Shown one piece after another: positions 29,552 to 40,172 of a DNA stretch of 64,000 bases; within the stretch, counting starts at the first letter, position 1; each line of letters opens with the position of its first letter. The DNA is from DATKAB01 sp964542745 (GTDB lineage: Bacteria > Eisenbacteria > RBG-16-71-46). The DNA lies in the NCBI GenBank assembly GCA_964542745.1, contig CAZIVR010000002.1:34037-98036 (forward strand), in the 5' to 3' direction. The notes beneath the pieces are model-generated. The model worked only from the letters and a program-made list of their open reading frames with translations, did no database searches and was not told where the DNA came from. Position numbers and translations under genes: made by a program.

Positions 29552-31534
29552 ATGAGCCCATTCGGCAGCATTCCGCCGCGCGCCGCGCGGCGGTGGCTGG
29601 TCGCCGCGGCGATCGCCGCGGCCGCGCTCGGGCTCGCCTCGTGCGGCGGGAAGTCGAGCCCGGCCGCCCCCGACGCGGGCCCGGGACCGGGCCCGGGACC
29701 GGGCCCCGGCGGCGGATCGTCGCCCGGGGACAGCGCGCGCTGGGCGGTGATCGACGGGGCCTCGAGCCTCTATCACTCGCTGCGCGGCGACCCGACGCGC
29801 GACGCGGCGACGCTCGCCTACCTCACGGCCCAGCCCAACGTGGAGGCCGCCGGGGTCTCGGACTCGCTCGACAACCTGTGGGCGCGCTTCGACGACGAGC
29901 GCCTGCTGCTCCTGATCGACAACCGGCTGCCCGCCGTGCCCGTGCCGCCCTCGCCGGCGCGCGAGGGGCAGCGGCGGCTCGCCGAGCGCCTCGCCATGCC
30001 GCCGCCGCTCGGGAGCGAGCTTCCGGTCTCCGACAAGGCGCGGCTGATGAACTCGCTCGAGCCGAGCTGGCACTCGTCGGTGGGGCCGATCGGGACCATG
30101 CTCGGCACTTCGGGCTACGCCGTCTCGACGCCGGCTTCGGGGCTCGCCGAGCTCGCCGCGGTGCAGGGGGACGGGGTCTTCTACTGGGCGTCGCACGCGG
30201 GCGAGGGCAACGACCGGCAGGGAAACGGCGTGTTCGGCATCTGGACGCAGTCGCTGTGCGACTCGGTGCGCGACCGGGTGAGCCCGGTGTCCGGGCACTG
30301 GGGCGCGAAGGAGATCTGCTACGCCTGCACCGGCGTCTACCAGCCGGACGGCAGCGTCCGGAACGAGTGCCACTACGCGATCACCCCCGAGTTCATCCGC
30401 AACAAGATGAGCTTTTCGGCCAACAGCCTCGTCTACATCGACGCCTGCACCTCGGCCAAGCAGGAGGTGCGCGACGCGTTCTTCGCCCGGGGCGCGGGCC
30501 TCTACTGCGGCTGGGACGTGCTCACGTCCGGGAGTTCGTGGATCGTCGGGGAGACGCTCTTCGACCTTCTCTGCGGCGCCGACCACGTGGTGCCGCAGAC
30601 GCCGCGCCAGCGGCCGTTCCTGTTCGACTGGGTGCGCGAGTGGATGGTGAGCCAGCAGAAGAACCGGGACCCGGGGGGCACGGCCCGCCTCTACATGAAC
30701 CGCAACCCCACGAACCCGACCTTCGGACTGCTGCGGCCCACGATCTTCCGGCTGTTCGTCCACAACGCCCCCTCCGACCCCCAGGACTACCTGGAGATCG
30801 AGGGCGACTTCGGGCTCGATCCCGGGGCGGCGAACCGCGCGGTCACGATCGGAGGCGTGGCGCTCACCGGCGTGGTGTGGGGCGAGCACCTGATCACCGT
30901 GCCCCTGCCGCTCACCGGCGCCTCGTCCCACGGCGACGTGACCGTGAGCGTGCGCGGGCACCTGAGCAACGTCGCGCAGCTCACCCGCTGGGTGGTGCCG
31001 TTCGTCTACCGCCGTTACGGACCCGGCTCGCTCCAGCAGGAGATCCACGCGAACTACGTGGTGCGCGGCGACGCCAGCAACTACCGCAACATTCCCTACG
31101 CCATCCCCAACGGCTTCCCGCACGCCGTGGTCTCCAGCAAGGCCAGCGGGGGGTCGTTCCTGATGAGCGGCATCTACCGGCCCGACCCGGACCACTACAT
31201 CAAGTGGCTGGGTTCCGGAACGCTCGGCGCGCCGACGACGATCCCGCAGGCCACGCAGCCGGGGCACGTGCTCGGCGCGGGAAACCTCAACCCCGGCGCG
31301 CGCACCATCGCCTCGTTCCAGCCGCAGGCCTACGCGACCTACACCATCGAGACCGAGTCGAGCAGCTCCACGGCGACCGCGTCGATCTCGCCGTTCACCA
31401 CGGTCACGCTCACGTTCGGCACGAACTACGTGATCCGGGCGGACAGCACGAGCGTTTCCCTCTCGGACGGCAGCGCCACGCTGCGCTGGGGGCCGGCCAC
31501 CCCGGCCGCGCCGTTCAACGACGGCGGGCGCTAG
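29552..31534 (+). CDS. Lipoprotein with putative caspase-type His/Cys dyad
   Basis: A 660-residue lipoprotein: signal with lipobox LASC (Cys31), then a Gly-Pro repeat linker (about 42-53). The middle domain has VFYWASHAGEG (His215) and NSLVYIDACTSAKQ (Cys299), each after a short hydrophobic strand, the pattern of caspase-fold (clan CD) cysteine peptidases. Residues about 400-490 resemble an IPT/TIG-like Ig domain, followed by a beta-rich C-terminus. GGAGGT precedes the ATG at 29552. It is divergent from the CHAT operon with 257 bases between the starts. Protease activity is inferred from motif layout only; it could be an inactive adhesin-like protein. Confidence 0.7.
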   Translation: MSPFGSIPPRAARRWLVAAAIAAAALGLASCGGKSSPAAPDAGPGPGPGPGPGGGSSPGDSARWAVIDGASSLYHSLRGDPTRDAATLAYLTAQPNVEAAGVSDSLDNLWARFDDERLLLLIDNRLPAVPVPPSPAREGQRRLAERLAMPPPLGSELPVSDKARLMNSLEPSWHSSVGPIGTMLGTSGYAVSTPASGLAELAAVQGDGVFYWASHAGEGNDRQGNGVFGIWTQSLCDSVRDRVSPVSGHWGAKEICYACTGVYQPDGSVRNECHYAITPEFIRNKMSFSANSLVYIDACTSAKQEVRDAFFARGAGLYCGWDVLTSGSSWIVGETLFDLLCGADHVVPQTPRQRPFLFDWVREWMVSQQKNRDPGGTARLYMNRNPTNPTFGLLRPTIFRLFVHNAPSDPQDYLEIEGDFGLDPGAANRAVTIGGVALTGVVWGEHLITVPLPLTGASSHGDVTVSVRGHLSNVAQLTRWVVPFVYRRYGPGSLQQEIHANYVVRGDASNYRNIPYAIPNGFPHAVVSSKASGGSFLMSGIYRPDPDHYIKWLGSGTLGAPTTIPQATQPGHVLGAGNLNPGARTIASFQPQAYATYTIETESSSSTATASISPFTTVTLTFGTNYVIRADSTSVSLSDGSATLRWGPATPAAPFNDGGR

Positions 31535-31540
31535 GGGGCG

Positions 31541-33646
<2,106 letters not shown>

Positions 33647-33648
33647 CG

Positions 33649-34866
33649 TCAGCCCGCGAAGAGCTGGAGGTCGGTGCCGAAGCGGTCGGCGATCTCGATG
33701 CAGCGGTCGAGTTCGGCGTGCCGCACGATCACCATGCCGTCCGAGATCAGCGTCTGCATCGGGTCGCGGCGCGGGGCGCCCACCGGCAGCAGGTCCACCA
33801 CGCACACGTGGGGGCCGTACTCGGCCATCAGCCGGCCGAGCCCCTCGATGCGCTGGATGCGCCCCTCGCCCTGCGCGCGCTTGAAGACGGAGGCGCAGTT
33901 GTACTTCCGCGTCACCGGTTCGTGCAGCCGTCCGCGCAGGGCGGCCTCGGCCCAGCCGCGGAACAGGTCGGTGTCGCTCGCGAAGTTCATGATGTCCACG
34001 GTGTAGGCGCCGGGCGGGCGCGCGGCGATCTCGCCGAACACCGCCTCGCCATCGGCCTTGCGGTGCCATTCCATGTGCGTGAACCCGGTGCGGAAGTTCA
34101 TGGCCTCGAGCACGGCGAGGCCGAGCTTCTTCCCGTTCTCGAGGTACGGCACGTCGGGGTCCTTGAGCGCGACGGTCTGCGGGCTCACCCACAGCAGCGT
34201 GCGCGACACCAGCGGGCGCGGCCGGTAGGCGCAGATGTTGTAGAACAGGACCTTGCCGTCGGCGCACACCGTGTCGAACGTGAACTCCTCGCCCTCGATG
34301 AACTCCTCGACGCTCACGTGGGGCACGTGGCGCGTCAGTTCGAGCACGCGCTTCAGCTCGGCCGCGTCGTTCACCCGGTGGGTGTCGGCCGAGCCCGCCC
34401 CGGCGATGGGCTTGAGGATCGCGGGGTAGCCGATGCGCTCGATCGCGGCCTCGACCTCGGCCACGGTGTGGGCCCGCGCGTGGCGCGGCACGCGGATCCC
34501 CGCGCCGTCGAGGACCTGCTTCATGGTCTCCTTGTCGCGGAACGGCACGGTCTCGGCGACGGTCATGCCCGGGAGCCCGAGTTGCTCGCGCACGCGCGCC
34601 GCCAGCACCATGAGCGGCTCCCAGAGGCACTCGACCTGGTGGATGCGCACGCGGTTCGCGAGGTCCCGGACCTGCGCGAGCACCGCGTCCTCGTTCGCGA
34701 AGCCGCCGCACTGCACGTACATCGCGAGATTTCGCCGCGCGACCTCGGGGAGCGCCGACTCGTGCTGGTCCCCGAGCCCGATCACGCGCGCGCCGGCCTC
34801 GGCGAGGCCGCGGGTGAACTTGGGGCTCTCGGGGGGATATCCGGGGGAGAGGTAGAGGACGTTCAT
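33649..34866 (-). CDS. ATP-grasp ligase, paralogue 1
   Basis: A 405-residue carboxylate-amine/thiol ligase-type protein. It has an N-terminal Rossmann-like part, FRDKETMKQVLDGAGI, IGYPAILKPIAGAGS (ATP-binding lysine), VEEFIEGEEFTFDTV, and a magnesium-site segment EIAARPPGAY. It is clearly related to the ATP-grasp proteins at 36143 and 38949 (same RDK-MK, GYP-ILKP, HMEW and RPPG motifs). Such enzymes join a carboxylate to an amine using ATP via an acyl phosphate. Substrate unknown. It is co-transcribed with glgB, two bases apart. Confidence 0.88.
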   Translation of the reverse strand: MNVLYLSPGYPPESPKFTRGLAEAGARVIGLGDQHESALPEVARRNLAMYVQCGGFANEDAVLAQVRDLANRVRIHQVECLWEPLMVLAARVREQLGLPGMTVAETVPFRDKETMKQVLDGAGIRVPRHARAHTVAEVEAAIERIGYPAILKPIAGAGSADTHRVNDAAELKRVLELTRHVPHVSVEEFIEGEEFTFDTVCADGKVLFYNICAYRPRPLVSRTLLWVSPQTVALKDPDVPYLENGKKLGLAVLEAMNFRTGFTHMEWHRKADGEAVFGEIAARPPGAYTVDIMNFASDTDLFRGWAEAALRGRLHEPVTRKYNCASVFKRAQGEGRIQRIEGLGRLMAEYGPHVCVVDLLPVGAPRRDPMQTLISDGMVIVRHAELDRCIEIADRFGTDLQLFAG

Positions 34867-35298
34867 CGGTGTTCGCAATGTCGCACGGGCCGCCCCGCGG
34901 CCACAAACCGCCGCCTCGCGCCGCCGCAACGGCCTGACGCCGAGTCCCTTGCACGATTCCCGATTCCGTCGTTGACAGCGGCGTGCCGGGGGCGCAGGTT
35001 GCGGACGGCGAGAGGCGGCGTGCGCAGGGCCCCGAAACCGCCGCGCGCGCCGCTTCGCCACGGGGGAACTGTGCCGCCGCCCCACGAGCCACGGAACGTC
35101 CATCCGCGGGCTCGGTCGCTGCCCCGACGTCCAGCCGCGGGTTCCGATCGTCGCCGGGCCGCTCCGTGCCCGGTTCCTCCGCCCGCCCGCGCGCCCCCGG
35201 ATCCCGCGTCCCGCCTCGCGCCCCGCGCGAACCGTCAGGGACGACCCCTCGGAAGATGGATCTCGCGCCGCAACCTTTCCGAGACTCGGAGGTGAGTC
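34867..35298. other. 432-base intergenic region
   Basis: Between a minus-strand ATP-grasp gene and a plus-strand secreted-protein gene, so it should hold promoters in both directions. No coding region is convincing. The only promoter-like element noticed is TTGACA at 34972 on the plus strand. A GGAGGTGA ribosome site at 35289 serves the downstream gene. Confidence 0.6.
34972..35000 (+). promoter_or_regulatory. Candidate sigma-70 promoter (TTGACA-17-CAGGTT)
   Basis: A perfect -35 hexamer TTGACA (34972-34977) is followed after 17 bases by CAGGTT, a poor -10 match. It lies about 300 bases before the secreted-protein gene at 35299. In such GC-rich DNA a perfect -35 box is unusual, but the -10 is weak, so this is tentative. 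Confidence 0.25.
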
Positions 35299-36090
35299 AT
35301 GAAGCGTTGGACGACCCCGCTGCTGTTCCTGTCACTGCTCGCGGCCGCGCTGCTCGCGCCCACCGGCGCCCTGTCGCAGCACGCCCCGCCCGGCATCAAC
35401 CCCACGCACTACTGGACGTACAAGCTGCTGGATCCGGTCCAGGGGCCGCGTCCGGTGTTCGCGGCCGATCAGTTCTGGCCCAACGGGCTCTCGATCTCGG
35501 TGGACCGGCTCGACCGGCTGGTGAACTGGGTCCACAAGAACAATTCCCCGGTGATCCCGGACACGCTCCTCCACTACACGTGGTGGAACATCACGCAGAA
35601 GATTCCCACGCCGAGGGCCGTGCGGGTCAACAACCAGTTCGGCGGCTACGACGTGAACGTCCAGAACCTCGAGTTCATGCTGGTCCCGGCCTGGAAGAAC
35701 CAGCCCCAGCCGGTCTTCCCGAACGCCAACCACTACCTGTGCTACCGCGCGTTCGGGTTCCCGCCGCCGCCGTTCGTGGTGAATCTCCTGGACGAGTGGC
35801 GTAACGACGTCCAGCAGCCGTTCGAGATGGAATACCTCTGCAACCCCTGCCTGAAGCAGCACGCCGGGCGGACGTATCCGATCGTGGACGACAAGACGCA
35901 CTTCGCGCTGTTCCGGATCGCGCCCGCATCGGACCCCTTCTACCCGTTCGTGATGGACCAGTTCTTCGCCGGCAACGTGCTCGTGCGGCAGTCGCCCTAC
36001 GAGTACCTGCTGGTGCCGTCGGAGAAGCTGGAGCCGCCGACCGGGACGCGCCCGGGCAGCTGGGGACGGATCAAGACGCTGTACCGCTGA
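35299..36090 (+). CDS. Secreted protein with three H-Y/F repeats, ends WGRIKTLYR
   Basis: A 263-residue protein with a clear signal peptide (MKRWTTPLLFLSLLAAALLAP). Three similar units follow, each opening with His-aromatic: HYWTYKLL (about 37), HYLCYRAF (about 145) and HFALFRIA (about 206), each with a DQF or DEW element about 15-20 residues later. It ends GSWGRIKTLYR, matching the ending of the protein at 18167. No enzyme motif. The GGAGGTGAG ribosome site before ATG 35299 is close to ideal. A strong hairpin follows the stop. Confidence 0.78.
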   Translation: MKRWTTPLLFLSLLAAALLAPTGALSQHAPPGINPTHYWTYKLLDPVQGPRPVFAADQFWPNGLSISVDRLDRLVNWVHKNNSPVIPDTLLHYTWWNITQKIPTPRAVRVNNQFGGYDVNVQNLEFMLVPAWKNQPQPVFPNANHYLCYRAFGFPPPPFVVNLLDEWRNDVQQPFEMEYLCNPCLKQHAGRTYPIVDDKTHFALFRIAPASDPFYPFVMDQFFAGNVLVRQSPYEYLLVPSEKLEPPTGTRPGSWGRIKTLYR

Positions 36091-36105
36091 TCGCCCGAAG
36101 CGACG

Positions 36106-36136
36106 CGCCGGCCGTCCCCTCGCGGGGCGGCCGGCG
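36106..36136. terminator. Strong hairpin between convergent genes
   Basis: CGCCGGCCG and its exact inverse form a 9-base stem, continued after a one-base bulge by CCCC/GGGG around a TCGC loop. It lies between the stops of two convergent genes (36090 and 36143), so it can end both. No long T tract follows. Confidence 0.6.
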
Positions 36137-36142
36137 TTCGCG

Positions 36143-37363
36143 TCAGCCCAGCTCGACGCGGATGCTGGACACGATCTTCGAGAGCGCGCGCTCCACCACC
36201 GCGGTGTCGGGGTGGCGCACCACCACGTAGCCGTCGCCCTCGTACGTGCCGGTCGGGGGCTGCCCCTCGCGCGGGAGCTTGACCTCGACGGTGATCGGCC
36301 CCAGTTCGGGCGCCACCTTCTCGATGCCGAAGATCCCGCGCACTCGGCCGCTGCCCTGCCCGCGCAGGAAGGCGATCCCCACCGCCCAGCGCCGCGGCGG
36401 CGGGTCGAATTCGCCGAACACCATGAGCCGGGCCCACGCGTGGTAGAGGTTCACGTCGTGGGCGTAGGAGATGAGCGTGGTGAACTGCGCGCCGGGCGGG
36501 CGCGCGGCCACCTCGGAGATGGCGATCGAACCGTCGCGGCGGCGGAACCATTCCATGTGGGAGAGCCCGGTCTCCATCCCGAGCGCCGCGAGCGCGCGGA
36601 AGCCGGCGTCGCGGATCGGGTCGAACTCGGGGCCGCCGATCTCGCGGGGCAGCAGCACGCACCACTGGATCCACGGGTTCTCCAGCACCTCGAGCGGCGT
36701 GGGGAAGTAGCGGCTGATCGAGTGCCACACCGGGCGCCCGCCGATGCACACGCTGTCGAAGGAGTGCTCGTCGCCCCGCACGAACTCCTCGAGCAGCGCG
36801 GGTCGCTCCGGAGACGGAGGCACGGCCCGCAGCACCTCCTCGAGCCTCCCCGCGTCGTCCACCCGGAAGGTGTTGCGCGCCCCGGCGCCCGCCGGGGGCT
36901 TCACCACCAGCGGAAACCCGCACTCCGCCGCGAAGGCGCGCGCCTCGTCCGGGGAGCCGGCGAGCCGGTGGCGGGCGCACGGCAGCCCGGCCGCCGCCAG
37001 CACCGTCTTCATGCGCGACTTGTCGCGGAAGTTGTGGGCGGCCTCGACGCTCATGCCGGGCACCGCGAGGGCGGCGCGCGCCTCGGCGAGCGGCACCTGC
37101 AGCTCCTCGAGCGTGCCGACCATGCGGTCCGGGGGGCCGATCCGCTCGGCCAGGCCCTTCGCGGCCCACACCAGCTGCCCGGGGTCGAGGCAGTCGGTCA
37201 CGCGCCAGTGGGCGGCGAGCCGCGCGCGGAGGCCGTCGGGCAGCTTCTCGGCGGGATCGCTGCTCACCAGCGCGAAGCGCACGCCGGGGAGCCGGGCGGC
37301 TCCCTCGACGAAGCGCAGCGTGGTCTCGAGGAAGTAGGGCGCGACGAAGATGACGTTGGGCAT
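36143..37363 (-). CDS. ATP-grasp ligase, paralogue 2
   Basis: A 406-residue ATP-grasp protein related to those at 33649 and 38949: FRDKSRMKTVLAAAGL, FPLVVKPPAGAGARNT, LEEFVRGDEHSFDSV, HMEWFRRRDGS and EVAARPPGAQF. It would form an acyl phosphate and join it to an amine or similar nucleophile. The ATG at 37363 (MPNVIFVAPYF) matches the N-terminal style of its paralogues. It stands alone on the minus strand, divergent from glgA, with 107 bases between starts. Substrate not known. Confidence 0.87.
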   Translation of the reverse strand: MPNVIFVAPYFLETTLRFVEGAARLPGVRFALVSSDPAEKLPDGLRARLAAHWRVTDCLDPGQLVWAAKGLAERIGPPDRMVGTLEELQVPLAEARAALAVPGMSVEAAHNFRDKSRMKTVLAAAGLPCARHRLAGSPDEARAFAAECGFPLVVKPPAGAGARNTFRVDDAGRLEEVLRAVPPSPERPALLEEFVRGDEHSFDSVCIGGRPVWHSISRYFPTPLEVLENPWIQWCVLLPREIGGPEFDPIRDAGFRALAALGMETGLSHMEWFRRRDGSIAISEVAARPPGAQFTTLISYAHDVNLYHAWARLMVFGEFDPPPRRWAVGIAFLRGQGSGRVRGIFGIEKVAPELGPITVEVKLPREGQPPTGTYEGDGYVVVRHPDTAVVERALSKIVSSIRVELG

Positions 37364-37470
37364 GAAGGTCCGGTAGTCTATCCACCCTTTCCGCGGCATG
37401 GCAATGCCGCGAGCTCCCGCGCGCACCCGCCGCGGCGCGCACCGCTCCCACCCCCACCGCGACCCCGCCC

Positions 37471-38952
37471 ATGACCGGCCCGAATCCACTGCGCATCGCC
37501 TTCGTCACGTCGGAACTGGCGCCCTTCGCCAAGACCGGCGGACTCGCCGACGTGTCGGCGGCGCTGCCGCGCGAGCTGCACCGGCTCGGCCACGACGTGC
37601 GCGTGTTCCTGCCCCTCTACCCGCGGGTGCGCGACGCCGCGACCGACCTGCGGGCCGAGGAGGGGCTGCGCGACCTCCCGATGTCGCTCGGGCCCGCCCA
37701 CTACCGTTACGGCATCTCCTCGGCGACGCTGCCGGGCTCCGACCTGCGCGTGTTCCTCGTGGAGTGCCCGGAGTTGTTCGGCCGCCCCTCGATCTACACC
37801 AACGACGCGGACGAGCCGCTGCGCTTCCTGCTGCTCCAGCGCGCCGCCATCGAGACCTGCCAGCGCATGGGCTGGGGCCCGGACGTGTTCCACGCCAACG
37901 ACTGGCAGGCCGCGCTGGTGCCGCTGCTGCTCCGGACCCGCTACGGCTGGGACCGGCTGTTCGCCGGGTCGCGCACGCTGCTCAGCATCCACAACCTCGG
38001 CTACCAGGGCACGTTCGCCGCCGACCTGCTCCAGTACCTCGACCTCGGCGGCTCGGCGGGGCTGCTGCACCAGGAAGACCTGCGCGACGGGCGCATCGGG
38101 TTCCTCAAGCACGGCATCCTGTACGCCGACCTGCTGGGCACCGTGAGTCCCACGTACGCGGGCGAGATCCAGACCGAGGCGTACGGATTCGGGCTGCACG
38201 ACCTGCTGCGCTCGCGCGCCGCGAACCTGGTCGGCATCCTGAACGGCGTGGACTACGCCGAGTGGTCGCCGCACAACGACCGCTTCCTGCCCCAGCGCTA
38301 CTCGGAGCGGAGCCTCTACCGCAAGGAGAAGAACAAGGTCGCGCTGCACGAGACGCTCGGGCTCGAGTACGACCGCGAGGCCCCGACCGCCGGCATCGTG
38401 TCGCGGCTCTCCCACCAGAAGGGCTTCGACCTGCTGTTCGACGTGGCGCCGGCGATCCTCGAGGGCTCCGGCCTGAGGCTCGCCGTGCTCGGCAGCGGCG
38501 AGCCGCGCTACGAGGAGTTCTTCACCGGGCTGCAGCGCCGCTTCCCCGGGCGCGTGTGCTTCTGGCGCGGCTTCAACGAGGAACTGGCCCACCGCATCGA
38601 GGGCGGCTGCGACTGCTTCCTGATGCCGTCGCGCTACGAGCCGTGCGGGCTCAACCAGATGTACTCGCTGCGCTACGGCACGGCCCCGATCGTGCGCCGC
38701 ACCGGCGGGCTCGCCGACACCGTGAGCCAGTGGAACCCGGCCACCGGCGAGGGCACGGGCTTCCTGTTCGACCACTTCACCGCGGAGGGGCTGCGCTGGG
38801 CCCTGTCGTTCGCGATCGAGAGCTGGCGCGACCGGAAGGGCTGGCAGACCCTGATAAAGAACGGCATGAGCATGGACTTCTCGTGGGAGCACCAGGCGCG
38901 CGAGTACGTCGCGGCGTACGGACGGCTCGTCGGACGGGAGGTGACGGCGTGA
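37471..38952 (+). CDS. glgA: Glycogen synthase GlgA (GT5)
   Basis: A 493-residue glycosyltransferase that extends alpha-1,4-glucan chains from ADP-glucose. Motifs include APFAKTGGLADVSAALP near the N-terminus, DVFHANDWQAALVP, GIVSRLSHQKGFDL and PSRYEPCGLNQMYSLRYGT. Length is normal for bacterial GlgA. No clear ribosome site precedes the ATG at 37471. It is the first gene of a long plus-strand unit and overlaps the ATP-grasp gene by four bases (GTGA). No glgC (ADP-glucose pyrophosphorylase) is present in the window. Confidence 0.95.
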   Translation: MTGPNPLRIAFVTSELAPFAKTGGLADVSAALPRELHRLGHDVRVFLPLYPRVRDAATDLRAEEGLRDLPMSLGPAHYRYGISSATLPGSDLRVFLVECPELFGRPSIYTNDADEPLRFLLLQRAAIETCQRMGWGPDVFHANDWQAALVPLLLRTRYGWDRLFAGSRTLLSIHNLGYQGTFAADLLQYLDLGGSAGLLHQEDLRDGRIGFLKHGILYADLLGTVSPTYAGEIQTEAYGFGLHDLLRSRAANLVGILNGVDYAEWSPHNDRFLPQRYSERSLYRKEKNKVALHETLGLEYDREAPTAGIVSRLSHQKGFDLLFDVAPAILEGSGLRLAVLGSGEPRYEEFFTGLQRRFPGRVCFWRGFNEELAHRIEGGCDCFLMPSRYEPCGLNQMYSLRYGTAPIVRRTGGLADTVSQWNPATGEGTGFLFDHFTAEGLRWALSFAIESWRDRKGWQTLIKNGMSMDFSWEHQAREYVAAYGRLVGREVTA

Positions 38953-40172
38953 ACGTGATCCTGATCGAACCCTGCTTCCCGGCCAACCAGCGCGAGTTCG
39001 CGCGCGCGCTCCACGCCGCCGGGGCGACCGTGATCGGCATCGGCGAACGGCCGAAGGAGTCGCTCGACGACGACCTGCGCCGGTGGCTCTCCCACTACGA
39101 GCCGATCCGGTCGGTGGTGGACGAGGACGCGCTGATGTCCGCCGTGAAGTGGGTGCAGTCGAAGGTGTGGGTGGACCGGCTCGAGGCCACCGTCGAGGCG
39201 CACATCATGGCCGCGGCCCGCGTCCGCGAAGCCTGCGGCATCCCCGGCACCTCGACCCGGACCGCGTGGCTGTGCCGGGACAAGCCCTCCATGAAGGAGG
39301 CGCTGCGCGAGGGGGGGATTCCCTGCGCCCAGTCCACCGGCGCCGCCAGCGCCGACGACGTGCGCGCGTTCGCGAAGCGGGTCGGCTACCCGGTGATCCT
39401 CAAGCCCCGCGACGCCGCGGGGGCCACGGGCACCCACCGTGCCGCCAACGACGACGAGCTGGAGCGCGCGATCGCCGCGACCCGCGCGGACCGTGGCGCT
39501 TCGGTCGCGGTCGAGGAGTTCATCGAGGGGCACGAGGGCTTCTACGACACGATCGCGATCGACGGCCGCGTCGCGGTGGACTTCGCCACCCACTACTACC
39601 CGAACGTGCTCGAGGCGATGCGCACGCGCTGGATCTCGCCGCAGTTCATCACCACCAACCGCCTCGACCGCGAACCGAGCTACCGCGAGGTCAAGGAGAT
39701 GGGGGCGAAAGTTCTGCCTCTCCTCGGCATCGGGACCTCGGCCACCCACATGGAGTGGTTCTTCGGGCCCAAGGGCCTCAAGTTCTCGGAGATCGGCTGC
39801 CGTCCGCCCGGCGTGCGCGCGTGGGACCTCTACGGCGCGGCCAACGAGATGGACCTCTACCACGAGTGGGCCAACGCGATCGTGCACGGCCGGGTGATGC
39901 GCCCGCCGTCGCGGCGCTACTCGGCGGGCATCGTCGCGCTGCGGCCCGACCGCGACGGGCACATCGCCGGCTACGAGGGCGTGGACGCGGTACGCGCCCG
40001 CTACGGCGAGTGGATCCTCGACATGCACCTGCCGCCGCCCGGGACGCCCACCCAGGGCGTCGAGGCCGGCTACATGGCGAACGCCTGGCTGCGCATGCGC
40101 CACCCCGACTACGACCAGCTGCGCGGCATGCTCGACTTCGTGGGCGAGACCCTCAAGGTGCGCGCCACGTGA
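38949..40172 (+). CDS. ATP-grasp ligase, paralogue 3
   Basis: A 407-residue ATP-grasp protein started by the GTG that overlaps the glgA stop (GTGA). Motifs match paralogues 1 and 2: CRDKPSMKEALREGGI, VGYPVILKPRDAAGATGTHR, VEEFIEGHEGFYDTI, HMEWFFGPKG and EIGCRPPGVRAW. Coupling to glgA and to the S51-like gene behind it (another GTGA) shows the three products are made together. It probably modifies a carboxylate; the substrate is unknown and may be linked to glycogen metabolism only by regulation. Confidence 0.88.
   Translation: MNVILIEPCFPANQREFARALHAAGATVIGIGERPKESLDDDLRRWLSHYEPIRSVVDEDALMSAVKWVQSKVWVDRLEATVEAHIMAAARVREACGIPGTSTRTAWLCRDKPSMKEALREGGIPCAQSTGAASADDVRAFAKRVGYPVILKPRDAAGATGTHRAANDDELERAIAATRADRGASVAVEEFIEGHEGFYDTIAIDGRVAVDFATHYYPNVLEAMRTRWISPQFITTNRLDREPSYREVKEMGAKVLPLLGIGTSATHMEWFFGPKGLKFSEIGCRPPGVRAWDLYGAANEMDLYHEWANAIVHGRVMRPPSRRYSAGIVALRPDRDGHIAGYEGVDAVRARYGEWILDMHLPPPGTPTQGVEAGYMANAWLRMRHPDYDQLRGMLDFVGETLKVRAT

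Noticed and set aside
33649..40172. Cyanophycin synthetase
   Set aside because: The ATP-grasp proteins are short and lack the Mur-ligase domain of CphA.
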